Below are positions 1 through 8,658 of a DNA stretch of 64,000 nt, in pieces. Position 1 is the stretch's first letter; every line of letters starts with the position of its first letter. The notes below the pieces were generated by a model. That model did no database searches, was not told the DNA's origin, and was given only the letters and a program-made list of their open reading frames with translations. Source of the DNA: Acinetobacter wuhouensis (GTDB taxonomy: Bacteria > Pseudomonadota > Gammaproteobacteria > Pseudomonadales > Moraxellaceae); assembly GCF_001696605.3 (NCBI RefSeq), contig NZ_CP031716.1, positions 1,240,001 through 1,304,000 of the forward strand, in the 5' to 3' direction. A program made the translations under genes and the position numbers.

Positions 1-422
1 AACTATTTAAACATTATAACAAACCTTCGCAATTGGATGATTTAAAGCAATTGCCAAGTATTGGTTTTCAAACACCGAAACAAGTTTGGATGCTACAAAA
101 GCGTACTGAACAGAATGTTTTTCATGATATTGAACATCATCCAAAACTACGCACTGACAATTTCCATGCGATGAAATCCGCCGTGTTAAAAGCGGTTGGT
201 GTTGCATCATTGCCGAAGGTTTATGTGTATGAGGAATTAAAAAATGGAAAAATGATTGAAATTTTACCTGAATATTATTTACCTAAAGGCGTGATTTATG
301 TGGTGTATACGTCTCGGTTAGGGATGTTGCCTGCGGTACGTAAATTTTTAGAATTTTTAATTGAACAGTTTAAACAATTAAATCTCGACGAGATTAGCAA
401 GCAGTGCCCTAAACATGATTAA
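1..422 (+). CDS. LysR-family transcriptional regulator, C-terminal part (cut by window edge)
   Basis: The frame is open to the left edge with no stop, so the N-terminal HTH lies outside the window. The visible part is the end of a LysR substrate-binding domain: a hydrophobic strand around ASLPKVYVYEEL, then an acidic strand (EILPEYY) and the closing motif VYTSRLGMLPAVRKFLEFL, typical of the last helix of this fold. The TTG at 33 is only an internal codon and not a credible start. The effector and target genes cannot be told from this fragment. It converges on the small ORF and MFS gene that follow on the other strand. Confidence 0.75.
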   Translation, partial: LFKHYNKPSQLDDLKQLPSIGFQTPKQVWMLQKRTEQNVFHDIEHHPKLRTDNFHAMKSAVLKAVGVASLPKVYVYEELKNGKMIEILPEYYLPKGVIYVVYTSRLGMLPAVRKFLEFLIEQFKQLNLDEISKQCPKHD

Positions 423-429
423 GGCACTG
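402..429 (+). terminator. Hairpin at the convergent LysR/MFS gene ends
   Basis: Arms CAGTGCC (402-408) and GGCACTG (423-429) form a perfect 7-bp stem that includes the LysR stop codon. No run of T follows in either direction, so an intrinsic terminator is only possible. Confidence 0.35.
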
Positions 430-443
430 GTATATAACATTAT

Positions 444-578
444 TTAATGTGCGCAGAATGCCATATTGAAGTATTCAAATAATTCAGGGGTGTTCAACCA
501 CAACAGCATCGACAATCCAAAAAGTAGAATCAGCCCCATCCAGATGCTACATTTTAGCCATGAAAATGTATTAGTCAT
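444..578 (-). CDS. Small single-pass membrane protein (44 aa), translationally coupled to MFS gene
   Basis: The ORF starts at ATG 578 inside the last codons of the MFS transporter, overlapping its stop in an ATGACTAA arrangement. A strong Shine-Dalgarno, GAGGAGG, lies about 9 nt upstream inside the transporter gene. The product (MTNTFSWLKCS...) has one hydrophobic segment, about residues 13-28, and a short C-terminal tail. I do not recognise the family. The overlap and good ribosome site suggest a real coupled gene, perhaps an accessory to the transporter; function is unknown. A longer reading frame from 638 exists but lies within the MFS gene. Confidence 0.5.
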   Translation of the reverse strand: MTNTFSWLKCSIWMGLILLFGLSMLLWLNTPELFEYFNMAFCAH

Positions 579-1797
579 CGACGACAGCCTCCTCGTTAAC
601 AAAGAAATGTACCAACACGCCAAGAACACTAAGCGCAATGGATAGCGCCCAAATGATATTGTAGTTCCCTGTTATATCATGGTTGAGACCACCAAGCCAG
701 CCACCAAAGAAAGAGCCGACTTGGTGAGTAAAGAACACAATCCCACTAAGCATGGTCAGGTATTTGACTCCAAACATATTGGCAACAATCCCGTTGGTGA
801 GCGGAACTGTGGAGAGCCATAAAATACCCATCACGATACCGAAGGCATAGACTGTCCAAATACTCAGGGGTAGCATTAAAAATGCGACGATGGCAACACC
901 GCGTAAGCCATATAAGCCCATGAGTAGATGTGGTTTAGAATATTTATCACCGAGCCAACCAGCCGCATAAGTTCCCACAATATTAAAAAGTCCGACCAGT
1001 GCTAAGAAGACAGTTCCAGTTGAAGCATCAAAACCATGATCGATTAAATATCCTGGTAAATGAATTCCCAAAAATACCACTTGGAAACCACATACAAGGA
1101 AACCCAAAGCAAGCCATAAAAAGGGTTTATGATTAAATGCGATTTTTAGAATTTCTTTGAAACTTAAGTTTGGACGAGTTGCTTGACTAACTGCGTTGGG
1201 AGCGACATACATCGGTGCTTTTAACATCCACGCTAAAGGCACAATCAATACAACAAGAATTGCAGTGATGATGAGTGCAGAAGACCATCCAAAGTTTTTA
1301 ATCAGGAGTAAGGTCGTTGGTAACATGATGAACTGACCGAAAGAGCCTGCTGCACTTGCGATCCCCATTGCCATACTACGTTTACTTGGATGAGCCGCTC
1401 GTCCGACTGCTGAAAGTAATACAGAAAATGATGTTGCTGATAATGCTAAACCGATAATCAATCCAACACTAAAATCAAGCAGGAGAGCATTTGAGCTGAT
1501 CGACATCAGTAATAGACCAATGGTGTAGAGCACACCACCGACTGCAACAACTTTCTTACTACCGTACTTGTCTGCCAAAGCGCCTGTAAATGGTTGTACA
1601 GCGCCCCACAATAGGTTTTGAAAAGCAATCGCTAAACTGAATACTTGATGACTCCAGCCAAACTCATGACTCATTGGAACTAAATAAAGCCCGAAGCCAT
1701 GACGTACACCGAGTGAAAGTGCTAAAATAAATGCACTGCCAATCAACATATAGATCAAAGGCTTAGAAAATTTTTGCTGTTGTTGCGTTGCTTCCAT
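571..1797 (-). CDS. MFS transporter, 12 TM
   Basis: Major facilitator superfamily protein of 408 aa, the normal length for a 12-helix transporter. The motif A loop GALADKYGSKK lies at residues 72-82 between TM2 and TM3, and hydrophobic segments run throughout in two six-helix halves. The N-terminal FGLYLVPMSHEFGWS region resembles monocarboxylate/oxalate-formate-type porters, so an organic anion or drug substrate is possible but unproven. It is divergent from a tetR gene, the usual layout for an efflux pump and its local repressor. AAAGGTAA ahead of ATG 1797 serves as ribosome site. Confidence 0.88.
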   Translation of the reverse strand: MEATQQQQKFSKPLIYMLIGSAFILALSLGVRHGFGLYLVPMSHEFGWSHQVFSLAIAFQNLLWGAVQPFTGALADKYGSKKVVAVGGVLYTIGLLLMSISSNALLLDFSVGLIIGLALSATSFSVLLSAVGRAAHPSKRSMAMGIASAAGSFGQFIMLPTTLLLIKNFGWSSALIITAILVVLIVPLAWMLKAPMYVAPNAVSQATRPNLSFKEILKIAFNHKPFLWLALGFLVCGFQVVFLGIHLPGYLIDHGFDASTGTVFLALVGLFNIVGTYAAGWLGDKYSKPHLLMGLYGLRGVAIVAFLMLPLSIWTVYAFGIVMGILWLSTVPLTNGIVANMFGVKYLTMLSGIVFFTHQVGSFFGGWLGGLNHDITGNYNIIWALSIALSVLGVLVHFFVNEEAVVDD

Positions 1798-1935
1798 ATA
1801 TTACCTTTTATGTGACTGATACATTGTAAACTAAGCATTTTTAGACATTGTTGATAATCAACTGATGGTTTTTGAATAATAGGTTGGAATATTTTATGGA
1901 GCAATTCTGAAACTGATTATACAAAAATACAGTAA

Positions 1936-1957
1936 ATAGATTATAATCATAATCTAT
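1936..1957. promoter_or_regulatory. Candidate TetR operator palindrome
   Basis: Perfect 9-bp inverted repeat, ATAGATTAT (1936-1944) and ATAATCTAT (1949-1957), with a 4-nt spacer. It sits in the 250-bp divergent region between the MFS gene and tetR, 90 bp before the tetR start. TetR-family dimers bind such palindromes, usually in exactly this position. Binding is inferred. Confidence 0.65.
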
Positions 1958-2047
1958 AATAAAAATACATTTTTTTATTTGAAAAATGTACAGGCTCAAG
2001 CTGATTGGCTCAGTGAGTAAATGAAATTCTGATTGGGAATAGTGACT

Positions 2048-2641
2048 ATGCCTCGTGTCTCAAAGCAATTAGCGCAAGAAAATCGTAAAAATATTGAAAA
2101 TATATCTTCTCAGTTAATCCGTGATAAAGGTTTTTCTGTGAGTGTTTCTGATCTTATGAAAGCTGTTGGATTAACACATGGCGGTTTTTATAAACATTTT
2201 CAAAATAAAGATGAGTTAATTGACATTGCTTGCAAAGATACTTTTCGGCAATCTGAACAAAAGTGGAACAGTATTATTGCGGAGACAGGTTCTGAACATG
2301 AGGCGCTTAATCTAATTTTTACGCGATATTTATCTGAAAAAAATTTAGCAGATCCAGGAAAAAGTTGTCCTCTATCTTCTTTGTCAATGGATGTAGCAAG
2401 AGAAGAGGAGGGAAAGGCAGTCAAGCAAACATTTCATCAAGGTGTTGAAACTTTATTAAAAATTTTAACAACATTAAATGATCCTAAGCATGAAAATACT
2501 CAACTTTCAGAACAAGCGATTATTCAGCTCAGTTTATTGTCTGGTGCACTGACTTTGGCTAGATCTGTTGACCATGATTTGGCGTTGAATATTTTGGATA
2601 CAGTCAAAGATTTTTTGATTCAATCTCAAACGACAGAATAA
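2048..2641 (+). CDS. TetR/AcrR-family transcriptional repressor
   Basis: A 197-aa protein with an N-terminal TetR_N helix-turn-helix. The recognition-helix signature is GLTHGGFYKHFQNKDEL at about residues 41-57, followed by a helical ligand-binding region. I chose ATG 2048 (MPRVSKQ), which gives the usual short lead into the HTH; a TTG at 2033 would add five residues. It is divergent from the MFS transporter and probably represses it through the palindrome at 1936-1957. The inducer is unknown. Confidence 0.88.
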   Translation: MPRVSKQLAQENRKNIENISSQLIRDKGFSVSVSDLMKAVGLTHGGFYKHFQNKDELIDIACKDTFRQSEQKWNSIIAETGSEHEALNLIFTRYLSEKNLADPGKSCPLSSLSMDVAREEEGKAVKQTFHQGVETLLKILTTLNDPKHENTQLSEQAIIQLSLLSGALTLARSVDHDLALNILDTVKDFLIQSQTTE

Positions 2642-2729
2642 CGGATGTTCCGAAGTAATATAAAAATACCTTTTTCTTTATCATAAAAGTGGAGACACGA
2701 TAACGTCATCCGCAATTGTTTGAAATGAA

Positions 2730-2759
2730 GAACAAATACATCGTATTTGTTCTTTTTTT
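2730..2759 (+). terminator. Rho-independent terminator after tetR
   Basis: Stem GAACAAATAC (2730-2739) and GTATTTGTTC (2743-2752) with loop ATC, then seven T. The stem could also serve leftward transcription from the ompW-like gene, though that side has a poorer T tract. Confidence 0.75.
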
Positions 2760-2782
2760 GATTGTAGTATCGTTGCTGAAGT

Positions 2783-3886
2783 TTAATAACGATAACCAAT
2801 ACCCATGTAGGTTAATAATGGATCTGTATCAATGGTTGTAGTGGCATGATTTAAAACTTGACCATTATTTTGATTGACCACGTCGATACTAATATCATTG
2901 CTTAATTTAGCATAGGATACCGAAGCAACCGCGAACCAACTTGGGGTGATGTCATAAGTAAACCCAGCAGTGACAATTGGAGCAAAGGCATCATCAGCTT
3001 TGACTTTGATTTTTGGATTAGCAGATGAAGTTTTTTTATCGAGTGATGCACCTGCTTTATTATCGAGAATATTTTGCACCATATGCCCAGAAGCGATTAA
3101 ATCTGCCTGCACAGCAGGATGGGTTTTTAATTCATTGAAGTATGCGTACATCACGCCGACACCTAGATAAGGTCGGAATTTATTAACTCCTGATTTGCCA
3201 AATTGATATTGCAGTTCAAATGCAGGTGTCCAAGCACGTGCCGTAGAAACAACGTCTTGTGCTGATAGGTCAGTGATAAAAATATCCTTTTTTAATGGCA
3301 TTTCACCTAAGCCGAAGAACTTAGAGGTATCACTTGGAAAGGCTGTTCCCCGCATAGGTGAATAAATTTTCCCTTTACCTTTAATATCAACTTTTGGGGG
3401 AATTCCGCCTTTCATTTCAAGTGCCCAGTTGTCAGTAAATTGATATTTCGACATGATTCCAAGTGTATCTACATCTTGTGGTTCGAGACCTGTATCTGCT
3501 GCTGTCCATTGAGATAAACCATTGATTTCAGACTCACCACTCAAGTTGGCAGGTAACACACCATTTTTAATCAATTGAAAAAATTCACCTACACCTAAAA
3601 TACTTTCAAATTTGGCATATTGTTTTTTTCCTTCATCGGTTGAGGTATCAATGGATGTTTTGACCGAATCCACTGAAACTTCACCAACTTTTACACGTGT
3701 TTTTTCTTGAATTGGCGTTGTTACTCTGATCGGATTTGTTTTACCTTGAGGCATGACATGGAGCCAACCAGCGGAAATTGAAAAGCGTTTAAAACCATCA
3801 CCTTCTTTCATGCTAAACAATGGGGATTTAGCAAATGACACTGTTGGAATAAGCATCAATGCCATAAAAATTTTTGAAGTTTTCAT
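2783..3886 (-). CDS. OmpW-family outer membrane protein (copy 1)
   Basis: A 367-aa outer membrane beta-barrel. The signal peptide is residues 1-19 (cleavage after VSFA), and the C-terminus GIGYRY ends in an aromatic residue as barrels do. Central motifs RPYLGVGVMYAYFNE and AFAPIVTAGFTYDI are typical OmpW barrel strands. E. coli OmpW is about 212 aa, so this copy carries long extra loops, notably about residues 60-130 and 255-300. OmpW-type proteins admit small hydrophobic molecules. It is a clear paralogue of the next gene in the same orientation. Confidence 0.85.
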   Translation of the reverse strand: MKTSKIFMALMLIPTVSFAKSPLFSMKEGDGFKRFSISAGWLHVMPQGKTNPIRVTTPIQEKTRVKVGEVSVDSVKTSIDTSTDEGKKQYAKFESILGVGEFFQLIKNGVLPANLSGESEINGLSQWTAADTGLEPQDVDTLGIMSKYQFTDNWALEMKGGIPPKVDIKGKGKIYSPMRGTAFPSDTSKFFGLGEMPLKKDIFITDLSAQDVVSTARAWTPAFELQYQFGKSGVNKFRPYLGVGVMYAYFNELKTHPAVQADLIASGHMVQNILDNKAGASLDKKTSSANPKIKVKADDAFAPIVTAGFTYDITPSWFAVASVSYAKLSNDISIDVVNQNNGQVLNHATTTIDTDPLLTYMGIGYRY

Positions 3887-4225
3887 TGAGATGTCCTTCT
3901 CTTTTTTTGATTCAATTTATTTTTCAAAGAGAATTCATTAAAGAAGAAGTTACAGATGATAAGGAGGGTGTATTTTTAAGCCACATGGGGGGCATAACGG
4001 ACTTTTGATTTTATTTAAAAAAAAGTGTTTAAAATACAGTTGGTTATTTTTGTTAAGTACGTTTTATAAAAAAGTTAACTTATTGTTAATAAATGTCAGT
4101 TTATGAAACAAATTGCCAAAAAATAAAAACCAAATAGTCTAACTATATGGTTTTTATATTAAATTTTAGATAAAAATAGATGATTATTTATTGCATTAGG
4201 AGATACTTAGTCTGATCAAATTAGG
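3887..4225. other. Gene-free spacer between the two ompW-like genes
   Basis: About 340 bp, very AT-rich. It must hold the promoter of copy 1 and contains the terminator of copy 2 (4125-4155). No ORF or RNA gene was recognised. Confidence 0.5.
4115..4155 (-). terminator. Terminator downstream of ompW-like copy 2
   Basis: Arms AAAAACCA (4125-4132) and TGGTTTTT (4148-4155), with inner ATAG/CTAT pairing. On the minus strand the hairpin is followed by a T-rich run. Confidence 0.6.
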
Positions 4226-5338
4226 TTAAAAACGATAGCCGACGCCTGCATAACCTAAAATTGGATTAATCTCGATGTCTGTTTTAGCATTAATAAGTTC
4301 GCCATATTTTTCATCAGAAATGGTGATTTGAGTTTTACCTTTTAGCTGAGCATAAGACACAGAACCTACTGCAAACCAGCGGTCATTAAAATCATAAGTA
4401 AAACCTACTGTGGCTACAGGGGCAAATGCATCATCTGCTTCGAGTTTAACTTTAGGATTCCCCGAACTTTTCTTACCATCTAAGGCTGCGCCTGCTTGAT
4501 TGTCTTTCATATTAATCAACATGTGACCGGCATTGATTAAATCTTGTTCAATGGTTTTATTTAGTTCTAATTCGTTAAAATATGCATACATCATACCGAC
4601 GCCAATATAAGGGCGGAATTTATTTACACCTGTTTTGCCGAAGTGATATTGAAATTCAAAAGCAGGTGTCCAAGCGCGTGCAGAAGCAGCTTTATCCTGT
4701 GCACTGAGATCTGTAATAGCAATATCCTTCTTCAGTGGTAAATCACCAATAATTGCTCCAACACCAGTCGGTGAGGCAATGCCTGTGAGTGGTGCGTAGA
4801 TTTGACCTTTACCAATAATATCTACTTTGGGAGGGAGACCAGCTTTAACTTCTAAAGAAATATTATCGGTAAAGAAATAATTAGACATGATCCCTAGTGT
4901 CGCGACATCATCCGCTTCTAAACCCGTTCCTTGAGCTTCCCATTGTGAAAGACCATTAATTGTAGCTTCACCTGAGACATTCGATTTTAAATATTTAGTG
5001 TCTCCTTCTTTATACGAGATCAACCCTAATAAATCTAAATCAACCGCTGTCTTTAATAGGTTTTTTTTAGTTGTTGCATTGGGTTTGCTTTCATCAATAG
5101 CACCAAGTACTGAATCCATTTTTACATCACCCACTTTGGTTTTTTCACCTTCGGCAACAGAAGTGTTGATCTGAATGGGCTGTGCTTTACCTGTTGGCTT
5201 TACATAAAGTGCGCCCACAGATACGGAAAAACGCTTAAATCCATCACCATCTTTAAAACTAAAATAAGGTGAATCGGCATAGCTCATTGTTGGAACAGCA
5301 GAACACGCTGTTGCAATACAAAATAACGTTTTTTTCAT
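4226..5338 (-). CDS. OmpW-family outer membrane protein (copy 2)
   Basis: A 370-aa paralogue of the preceding gene. The signal peptide is residues 1-21 (cleavage after MSYA) and the last residue is Phe (GVGYRF). Long blocks are nearly identical to copy 1, such as KDGDGFKRFSVS, INGLSQWEAQGTGLE, LPLKKDI.ITDLSAQD, ARAWTPAFE.QY.FGK and GVNKFRPY.GVGMMYAYFNEL. Divergence is concentrated in the loop regions after about residue 55 and around 95-115. Tandem duplication is the simple reading. A role in uptake of hydrophobic substrates is inferred from the family. Confidence 0.85.
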   Translation of the reverse strand: MKKTLFCIATACSAVPTMSYADSPYFSFKDGDGFKRFSVSVGALYVKPTGKAQPIQINTSVAEGEKTKVGDVKMDSVLGAIDESKPNATTKKNLLKTAVDLDLLGLISYKEGDTKYLKSNVSGEATINGLSQWEAQGTGLEADDVATLGIMSNYFFTDNISLEVKAGLPPKVDIIGKGQIYAPLTGIASPTGVGAIIGDLPLKKDIAITDLSAQDKAASARAWTPAFEFQYHFGKTGVNKFRPYIGVGMMYAYFNELELNKTIEQDLINAGHMLINMKDNQAGAALDGKKSSGNPKVKLEADDAFAPVATVGFTYDFNDRWFAVGSVSYAQLKGKTQITISDEKYGELINAKTDIEINPILGYAGVGYRF

Positions 5339-5661
5339 AGATTGGACTCCATGTCCGAAATTGATACTAATTTTTATAGGTTTTATTATTAAAATTATTG
5401 AGGGTAAATTTATGTAGGCATTAGAAGGCTTTTTATTTAGTGAATGTTATTTTTTTACGGTTTTATTCATTATTGGTTGAAGAATGAATGGCTTTAGGTA
5501 ACTATTTTACAAGAATATTACATTTTACTTTTTATAAAGTTTATAAATTAATTAAATTAAATCATATTATTAAGTTTAATTGTTATCTATTTTAAAATGA
5601 AAAAGATCATCCTAAGATGACCTTTTTTCAATTCGATATGTTGCTTAAGTCAATGACTTAC
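5339..5661. other. Gene-free spacer upstream of ompW-like copy 2
   Basis: About 320 AT-rich bases holding the copy 2 promoter region and the map terminator. I see no coding signal. Confidence 0.5.
5601..5628 (-). terminator. Terminator of map
   Basis: On the minus strand, AAAGGTCATC and GATGATCTTT pair around TTAG, followed by T-rich sequence. One G-T wobble lies in the stem. Confidence 0.65.
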
Positions 5662-6489
5662 TTATTTTTGGAAGCGTGATAAATCTTCTTCTGGGCGAGC
5701 AGTGAGCACTTCGACACCATCTTTAGTGACCAGTAGGGTGTGTTCATACTGTGCAGACAAACTATGGTCTTTAGTCACAACAGTCCATTTGTCACCCATT
5801 AAACGAGTCTGCCAAACACCTGCATTGACCATCGGTTCGATGGTAAAGGTCATACCTTCTTCTAACACCATCCCTGTATTGTTTTGACCATAATGCAGCA
5901 CTTGAGGCTCATCATGGAACACAGTTCCGATGCCGTGACCGCAATATTCACGAACTACACTGAAACGTTCTGATTCAACATATTTTTGAATGGCAGCACC
6001 AATATCACCAATCGTTGAACCTGGTTTTACTGTTTCCATACCACGGTACATGGCTTCTTGTGCAACTTTACATAGACGGTCTGCAATAATAGACGTTTCA
6101 CCGCCCACGATGTACATCATGTTGGTATCGCCATGATAACCATCTTTAATCACAGTCACATCAATATTGAGAATATCGCCTTTTTTCAAAATTTTACTTT
6201 CAGATGGAATCCCGTGACAAACCACATGGTTCACAGAAGTACAAATGACATGTTGAAACGCTGGACGACCAGGTGCTGCGCCATAACCTAAACAAGCAGG
6301 AATCGCATCTTGCTTATTGACAATATAGTCATGACAAATCGTATCCAATTCAAGTGTAGAAACACCTGGTTTGATATGCGGTTTGATCATATCCAAAACT
6401 TCTGCAGCCAAGCGACCAGCAACGCGCATTTTTTCAATTTCATCTGCGGTTTTGATTAATCGACGGGGAGCTTCGTAAGTACTGTTCAT
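5662..6489 (-). CDS. map: Methionine aminopeptidase type I
   Basis: Removes the N-terminal methionine from nascent proteins in the cytoplasm. The 275 aa match the usual length of about 264-275. The pita-bread fold metal ligands are visible: D110 in GDILNIDVT, D121 in YHGDTNM, the histidine of EYCGHGIGTVFHDEP, the Glu of FTIEPM and the last Glu in QYEHTLLVT. The substrate-pocket histidine of VVCHGIPSE is also present. It is divergent from rpsB, a map/rpsB neighbourhood conserved across gammaproteobacteria. Confidence 0.97.
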   Translation of the reverse strand: MNSTYEAPRRLIKTADEIEKMRVAGRLAAEVLDMIKPHIKPGVSTLELDTICHDYIVNKQDAIPACLGYGAAPGRPAFQHVICTSVNHVVCHGIPSESKILKKGDILNIDVTVIKDGYHGDTNMMYIVGGETSIIADRLCKVAQEAMYRGMETVKPGSTIGDIGAAIQKYVESERFSVVREYCGHGIGTVFHDEPQVLHYGQNNTGMVLEEGMTFTIEPMVNAGVWQTRLMGDKWTVVTKDHSLSAQYEHTLLVTKDGVEVLTARPEEDLSRFQK

Positions 6490-6607
6490 GATCTTTAAAA
6501 ACTTTTGGAAATTTGTATGTGACTATGGTATAAATAGCCGCCCAAATTATCAAATGCTTTCTGTTACTTTCTTTATGAAAGGTTTACGGAAATATTGATC
6601 AGGGTAA

Positions 6608-6710
6608 TTTAAAAATCCGCACATATGTCGTCACATATCTCTGGGTGCCCGTAAGGGTGGAGAATGCTGGACATATGGAGGCCTAACCCAAACTTTAAGG
6701 TATATAGAAA
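6608..6710 (+). ncRNA. rpsB 5' leader RNA (S2/t44-like)
   Basis: Between map and rpsB is a structured leader. GGGT (6643-6646) and GCC (6647-6649) can pair with GGC (6680-6682) and ACCC (6686-6689), enclosing GGGTGGAGAATGCTGGAC. In E. coli a leader at this same place, described as t44, is the target of S2 feedback control. The match is judged by eye from position and pairing. The ribosome site AAGG lies at 6697-6700, just downstream. Confidence 0.55.
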
Positions 6711-7463
6711 ATGGCAGATTACAACGTAAGCATGCGCGACCTTCTTACAGCTGGCGCGCATTTTGGTCACCAAACTCGCTTCTGGAACCCAAAAATGCGT
6801 CAATACATTTTTGGTGCGCGTAACCGCATTCACATCATCAACCTTGAACACACTGTTCCTGCGTTAAACGATGCTTTGAATTTCGTTAACAACCTAGCAA
6901 GCAAAAAGAACAAAGTATTGTTCGTTGGTACTAAACGTGCTGCTTCTAACATCATCCGTGAACAAGCTCAACGCGCTGGTCAACCTTATGTAGATCACCG
7001 TTGGTTGGGTGGTATGTTGACTAACTGGAAAACTCTTCGTCAGTCAATCAACCGTTTGAAAGATCTTCAAACTCAATCACAAGATGGTACTTTTGCTAAA
7101 CTTACTAAACGTGAAGCATTAGAACGTACTCGTGAAATGGAAAAACTTGAACGCTCTTTAGGCGGTGTTAAGAACATGGGTGGTTTACCTGACGCATTGT
7201 TCATCATCGACGTTGATCACGAAGCGATCGCTATTAAAGAAGCTAAGAACCTTGGTATTCCAGTAATCGGTATCGTTGATACAAACTCTAACCCAGATAA
7301 CGTAGATTTCGTTATTCCTGGTAACGATGATGCGATCCGTGCTGTAACTCTTTATGCTTCTGCTATGGCTGATGCGATTCTTGCTGGTAAAGAATACGCT
7401 CAAACTCAAGCAAATGCTCAAGCTAAAGGCGAAGAAGCTGCGAAAGAAGCTCCTGAGGCTTAA
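6711..7463 (+). CDS. rpsB: 30S ribosomal protein S2
   Basis: A 250-aa S2 with all family hallmarks: [22 protein letters not shown] at the N-terminus, [40 protein letters not shown] and [15 protein letters not shown]. It binds the 30S head/platform late in assembly. Codon use is strongly biased, as in highly expressed genes. tsf follows after an attenuating terminator, the standard rpsB-tsf operon. Confidence 0.98.
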   Translation: MADYNVSMRDLLTAGAHFGHQTRFWNPKMRQYIFGARNRIHIINLEHTVPALNDALNFVNNLASKKNKVLFVGTKRAASNIIREQAQRAGQPYVDHRWLGGMLTNWKTLRQSINRLKDLQTQSQDGTFAKLTKREALERTREMEKLERSLGGVKNMGGLPDALFIIDVDHEAIAIKEAKNLGIPVIGIVDTNSNPDNVDFVIPGNDDAIRAVTLYASAMADAILAGKEYAQTQANAQAKGEEAAKEAPEA

Positions 7464-7532
7464 TGCGTTTTTGACGCAAGCTTGTCATTTTTGTGATTTA
7501 AAATGATGACAAATTGAGCGTCGAGAAAGCAA

Positions 7533-7564
7533 AACGGCCCAGAGGTACCTTTGGGCCGTTTTTG
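7533..7564 (+). terminator. Terminator/attenuator between rpsB and tsf
   Basis: Perfect 9-bp stem AACGGCCCA (7533-7541) and TGGGCCGTT (7552-7560) followed by T's. The loop contains the palindrome AGGTACCT. Partial readthrough would set the S2:EF-Ts ratio, as known in E. coli. Confidence 0.85.
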
Positions 7565-7604
7565 TTGAACAGATTCATATTCTACCCGTATTTAGGAGAA
7601 CAAC

Positions 7605-8486
7605 ATGACTGCAGTTACTGCGAGCATGGTAAAAGAATTACGTGACCGTACTGGTCTTGCAATGATGGAATGCAAAAAAGCATTAACAGAAGCAGACGGT
7701 GACATCGAATTAGCGATTGATAACCTTCGTAAATCTGGTCAAGCAAAAGCAGCTAAAAAAGCTGGTAACATTGCTGCTGATGGCGCAATCACAATTGCTC
7801 AAGAAGGCAACAAAGCACTTCTTTTAGAAGTGAACTGTCAAACTGACTTCGTTGCTAAAGACGAAAACTTTGCTGGTTTCTCTGCACAAGTTGCTGCTGC
7901 TGCTTTGGCTGCAAACGAAACTGACGCTGCTAAAATTGCTGAATTGAAACTTGCTGACGGTTCAACTGTAGAAGAAGCGCGTATTGCACTTGTTCAAAAA
8001 ATCGGTGAAAATATCCAAGTTCGTCGTGCAACAATCGTTGAAGGCGACAACCTTGCGGTTTACAAACACGGTTTACGTATCGGTGTTGTAGTTTCTTACG
8101 CAGGTGATGCTGAAACTGGTAAAGGCGTTGCAATGCACGTTGCTGCATTTAACCCAGTTGCTGTTACTGCTGAAGGCGTTTCTGCTGAGCTTATCGCGAA
8201 AGAGAAAGAAATTGCAGAAGCAAAAGCGATCGAATCTGGTAAACCAGCGAACATCGTTGAAAAAATGGTGACTGGTTCAGTTGAAAAATACTTGAACGAA
8301 GTTGTACTTGAGCGTCAAATGTACGTAATCGACAACGAGAAAAAAGTTGCTGACGTACTTAAAGCTACAGGTACTACAGTTGCTCAATTCGTTCGCTTCC
8401 AAGTAGGTGAAGGTATTGAGAAAAAAGCTGAAATGAGCTTTGCTGATGAAGTTGCTGCTGCTCAAGCTGCCGCTGCTGCTCAATAA
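7605..8486 (+). CDS. tsf: Elongation factor Ts
   Basis: Nucleotide exchange factor for EF-Tu. It is 293 aa, with an N-terminal UBA-like domain (LRDRTGLAMMECKKAL), the conserved core QTDFVAKDENF that contacts EF-Tu, and the C-terminal coiled-coil region. The ribosome site AGGAGAA precedes ATG 7605. Second gene of the rpsB-tsf unit, with a strong terminator downstream. Confidence 0.98.
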   Translation: MTAVTASMVKELRDRTGLAMMECKKALTEADGDIELAIDNLRKSGQAKAAKKAGNIAADGAITIAQEGNKALLLEVNCQTDFVAKDENFAGFSAQVAAAALAANETDAAKIAELKLADGSTVEEARIALVQKIGENIQVRRATIVEGDNLAVYKHGLRIGVVVSYAGDAETGKGVAMHVAAFNPVAVTAEGVSAELIAKEKEIAEAKAIESGKPANIVEKMVTGSVEKYLNEVVLERQMYVIDNEKKVADVLKATGTTVAQFVRFQVGEGIEKKAEMSFADEVAAAQAAAAAQ

Positions 8487-8512
8487 TTTTACTGATTCAG
8501 TAGAATGAAAGA

Positions 8513-8538
8513 ACCCCTCACTGTTGAGGGGTTTTTTT
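8513..8538 (+). terminator. Terminator of rpsB-tsf
   Basis: Stem ACCCCTCA (8513-8520) and TGAGGGGT (8525-8532), loop CTGT, then seven T's. Confidence 0.92.
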
Positions 8539-8658
8539 GTATCAGAATTTTTAAATATATGATGTCGCTGTAAGCTGTATTTAAAAACGGATTTATTACA
8601 AATCAAGTTGATGATTCTCGTATAATTATAAAGATCAAATTGTTTAGATACATATTTT

